Positions 14,276-15,273 of a stretch of 15,273 bases of DNA are shown here, piece by piece. Origin of the DNA: Chloroflexota bacterium (GTDB lineage: Bacteria; Chloroflexota; Chloroflexia; Thermomicrobiales; JADLAZ01); NCBI GenBank assembly GCA_020849725.1, contig JADLAZ010000032.1, positions 1 to 15,273 of the forward strand. Reading direction: 5' to 3'. The first letter of the stretch is position 1, and each line of letters opens with the position of its first letter. The notes below the pieces were generated by a model. That model saw nothing but the letters and a program-made list of their open reading frames with translations. It searched no databases and was not told where the DNA came from. Made by a program: the position numbers and the translations under genes.

Positions 14276-14857
14276 ATGACACCACCGGTGGATCCCAACG
14301 CCGTCCTGATGACCGGGGAGAACTCCTTTATCCGGCTGAGCCGGGACGGCGGCCGGTCGCTGTCCGACCGCCTGAGCCACTGGCGGGTGCTCTGGTGCCC
14401 GGCCGGCAGTGGCCACACGCTTTTCATTCAGAGTGAGTTGACCGACGGGCGCGTCGTCGTGTGCAGCGACAACGCCGCAGTGGCGCGCTGGCTCCAGACG
14501 ACGATTGAGGCCCTGCTCTACCCTGCCTTCGCCGACCCGGCGCTGCCGATCGTGGCGGCCACCTTCACGCGCGAGGGCGACCCCAGCGCGACGGCGACCG
14601 AGCGCGTCGCGACGGCCGACGGCACGTGGCAGCTGACCTGGTCGGACTTCGTCGATCCGTTCGTCCTGACCATGCCGCCGGGCTACAACGACCGCCCCAT
14701 TGGCGTCTTCAGCACCTTCTTCCCCGCGCGCGGCGCGCGAGTCGAGGTCGGTGGCCGGACGACCGCCGGGCAACCCTGGTCCGAATTGCGCGGCGACCGA
14801 ACCAGTTCGAGCGCCTGCCTGGCTCTGTCGGAGACCTGGGTCACGCCGCGCGCGTGA
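14276..14857 (+). CDS. Conserved-looking hypothetical soluble protein, 193 residues
   Basis: ATG at 14276 is preceded by AAGGAG at 14264-14269, six bases away; an upstream in-frame ATG at 14243 has no such site. No signal peptide or membrane helix is seen. The composition is globular with alternating beta-type stretches (RVLWCPAGSGHTLFIQSEL, GRVVVCSDNAAVARWL, WQLTWSDFVDPFVLTM, PIGVFSTFF). Three cysteines (C41, C63, C181) show no metal motif. I do not recognise the family. It lies 51 bases after the truncated dehydrogenase and 55 bases before the mannonate dehydratase gene on the same strand, so it is probably co-transcribed with sugar-acid catabolism. A role as accessory or small-molecule-binding protein is a guess only. 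Confidence 0.7.
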   Translation: MTPPVDPNAVLMTGENSFIRLSRDGGRSLSDRLSHWRVLWCPAGSGHTLFIQSELTDGRVVVCSDNAAVARWLQTTIEALLYPAFADPALPIVAATFTREGDPSATATERVATADGTWQLTWSDFVDPFVLTMPPGYNDRPIGVFSTFFPARGARVEVGGRTTAGQPWSELRGDRTSSSACLALSETWVTPRA

Positions 14858-14912
14858 CCCGCCGAAGCCACACGCTGGTCCGAGGACGCTGATAGACGAC
14901 GGGAGTTGGCTG

Positions 14913-15273
14913 ATGTATCTTGGCGAGCAGATGCGCGACCTGTCGGACGAGAACCTGACCTGGGCGGCCCAGATGGGCGTCCGGCACATTGCCGTGGACA
15001 CCACGCACGGCCCCGGCACCGAGGCCGTGGAGAACCCGGACGGCTCCTGGCGCGCCGACGAGCTTGTTCGGGTCCAGGAGCGGCTGGCGCGCTTTGGCCT
15101 GACCATGGCCGTGCTGGCGCTGGATTTGCCATCGACCTATGCGTCGCGCCAGCGCTTCCCGCGCATCATGCTCGGGCTACCGGGCCGCGACGACGACATC
15201 GCCATCATCCAGCAGAACGTGCGCGCCGCTGGTGAGGCGGGCGTGCCCTGCCTCAAGTACAACCTCAACCTGC
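14913..15273 (+). CDS. uxuA: Mannonate dehydratase (UxuA family), 5' part only
   Basis: ATG at 14913 follows GGGAG (14901-14905) at 7 bases. The first 120 codons are present and the frame runs off the right edge without a stop. The sequence IMLGLPGRDDDIAIIQQNVR followed by AAGEAGVPCLKYNLNL matches the UxuA TIM-barrel signature. The N-terminus (MYLGEQMRDLSDENLTWAAQMGVRHI) also fits that family. UxuA converts D-mannonate to 2-keto-3-deoxygluconate using Fe or Mn. Metal-binding residues lie beyond the window. Its neighbours, two enolase-superfamily dehydratases and a sugar dehydrogenase, support a uronate/aldonate degradation locus. Related TIM-barrel sugar isomerases are the main alternative. 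Confidence 0.82.
   Translation, partial: MYLGEQMRDLSDENLTWAAQMGVRHIAVDTTHGPGTEAVENPDGSWRADELVRVQERLARFGLTMAVLALDLPSTYASRQRFPRIMLGLPGRDDDIAIIQQNVRAAGEAGVPCLKYNLNL

Noticed and set aside
12554..15106. 850-codon minus-strand open frame
   Set aside because: Only the 375 codons from ATG 13681 show enolase-superfamily residues. The upstream part runs antisense to the truncated dehydrogenase, the hypothetical gene and uxuA, and is a GC-bias shadow.

Overview
This is a GC-rich window with tightly packed genes. The mix of genes is a glucose/sorbosone-dehydrogenase-like secreted protein, a NirJ/AhbD-type radical SAM enzyme, enolase-superfamily sugar-acid dehydratases and a UxuA-type mannonate dehydratase. 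This would suit a high-GC bacterium such as a Chloroflexota (Thermomicrobia-like) lineage, or less likely an actinobacterium. The assignment is an inference from gene content and codon bias, and no rRNA or marker gene is present to settle it. No tRNA, rRNA, CRISPR array, insertion sequence or intergenic gap above 300 bases is visible; the largest gap is 189 bases.

Region 1 (1-1652, minus strand) holds the 5' part of an exported, membrane-anchored protein with a fibronectin-like domain and the beginning of a PQQ-sugar-dehydrogenase-type propeller, cut by the window edge. Upstream of it lies a single-domain response regulator with no kinase nearby.

Region 2 (1653-6951, plus strand) is a five-gene, translationally coupled operon. 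It encodes a NirJ/AhbD-family radical SAM/SPASM protein, a second radical SAM/SPASM protein, two roughly 12-helix membrane proteins with conserved-looking histidines, and a 49-residue single-helix protein. Its upstream region carries a perfect CRP/FNR-family palindrome, placed where a class II activator would bind relative to a plausible -10 element. The set suggests modification of a haem-like tetrapyrrole coupled to a membrane (possibly redox, NO or denitrification related) module. That function is inferred.

Region 3 (6967-13681, minus strand) is a five-gene sugar-acid cluster read right to left: a galactonate-dehydratase-like enolase-superfamily enzyme, an extended SDR resembling uronate dehydrogenases, a second mandelate-racemase-type enzyme, a glycyl radical activase with two extra ferredoxin-type clusters, and a glycyl radical enzyme with an unusual active-site Cys-Trp-Glu-Thr. 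An anaerobic-type radical enzyme next to sugar-acid dehydratases is the most unusual metabolic proposal in the window.

Region 4 (13844-15273, plus strand, divergent from region 3) contains a truncated D-2-hydroxyacid dehydrogenase, an unrecognised soluble 193-residue protein, and the first 120 codons of a UxuA-type mannonate dehydratase. Regions 3 and 4 probably form one sugar-acid catabolic locus around the shared divergent promoter region at 13682-13843.
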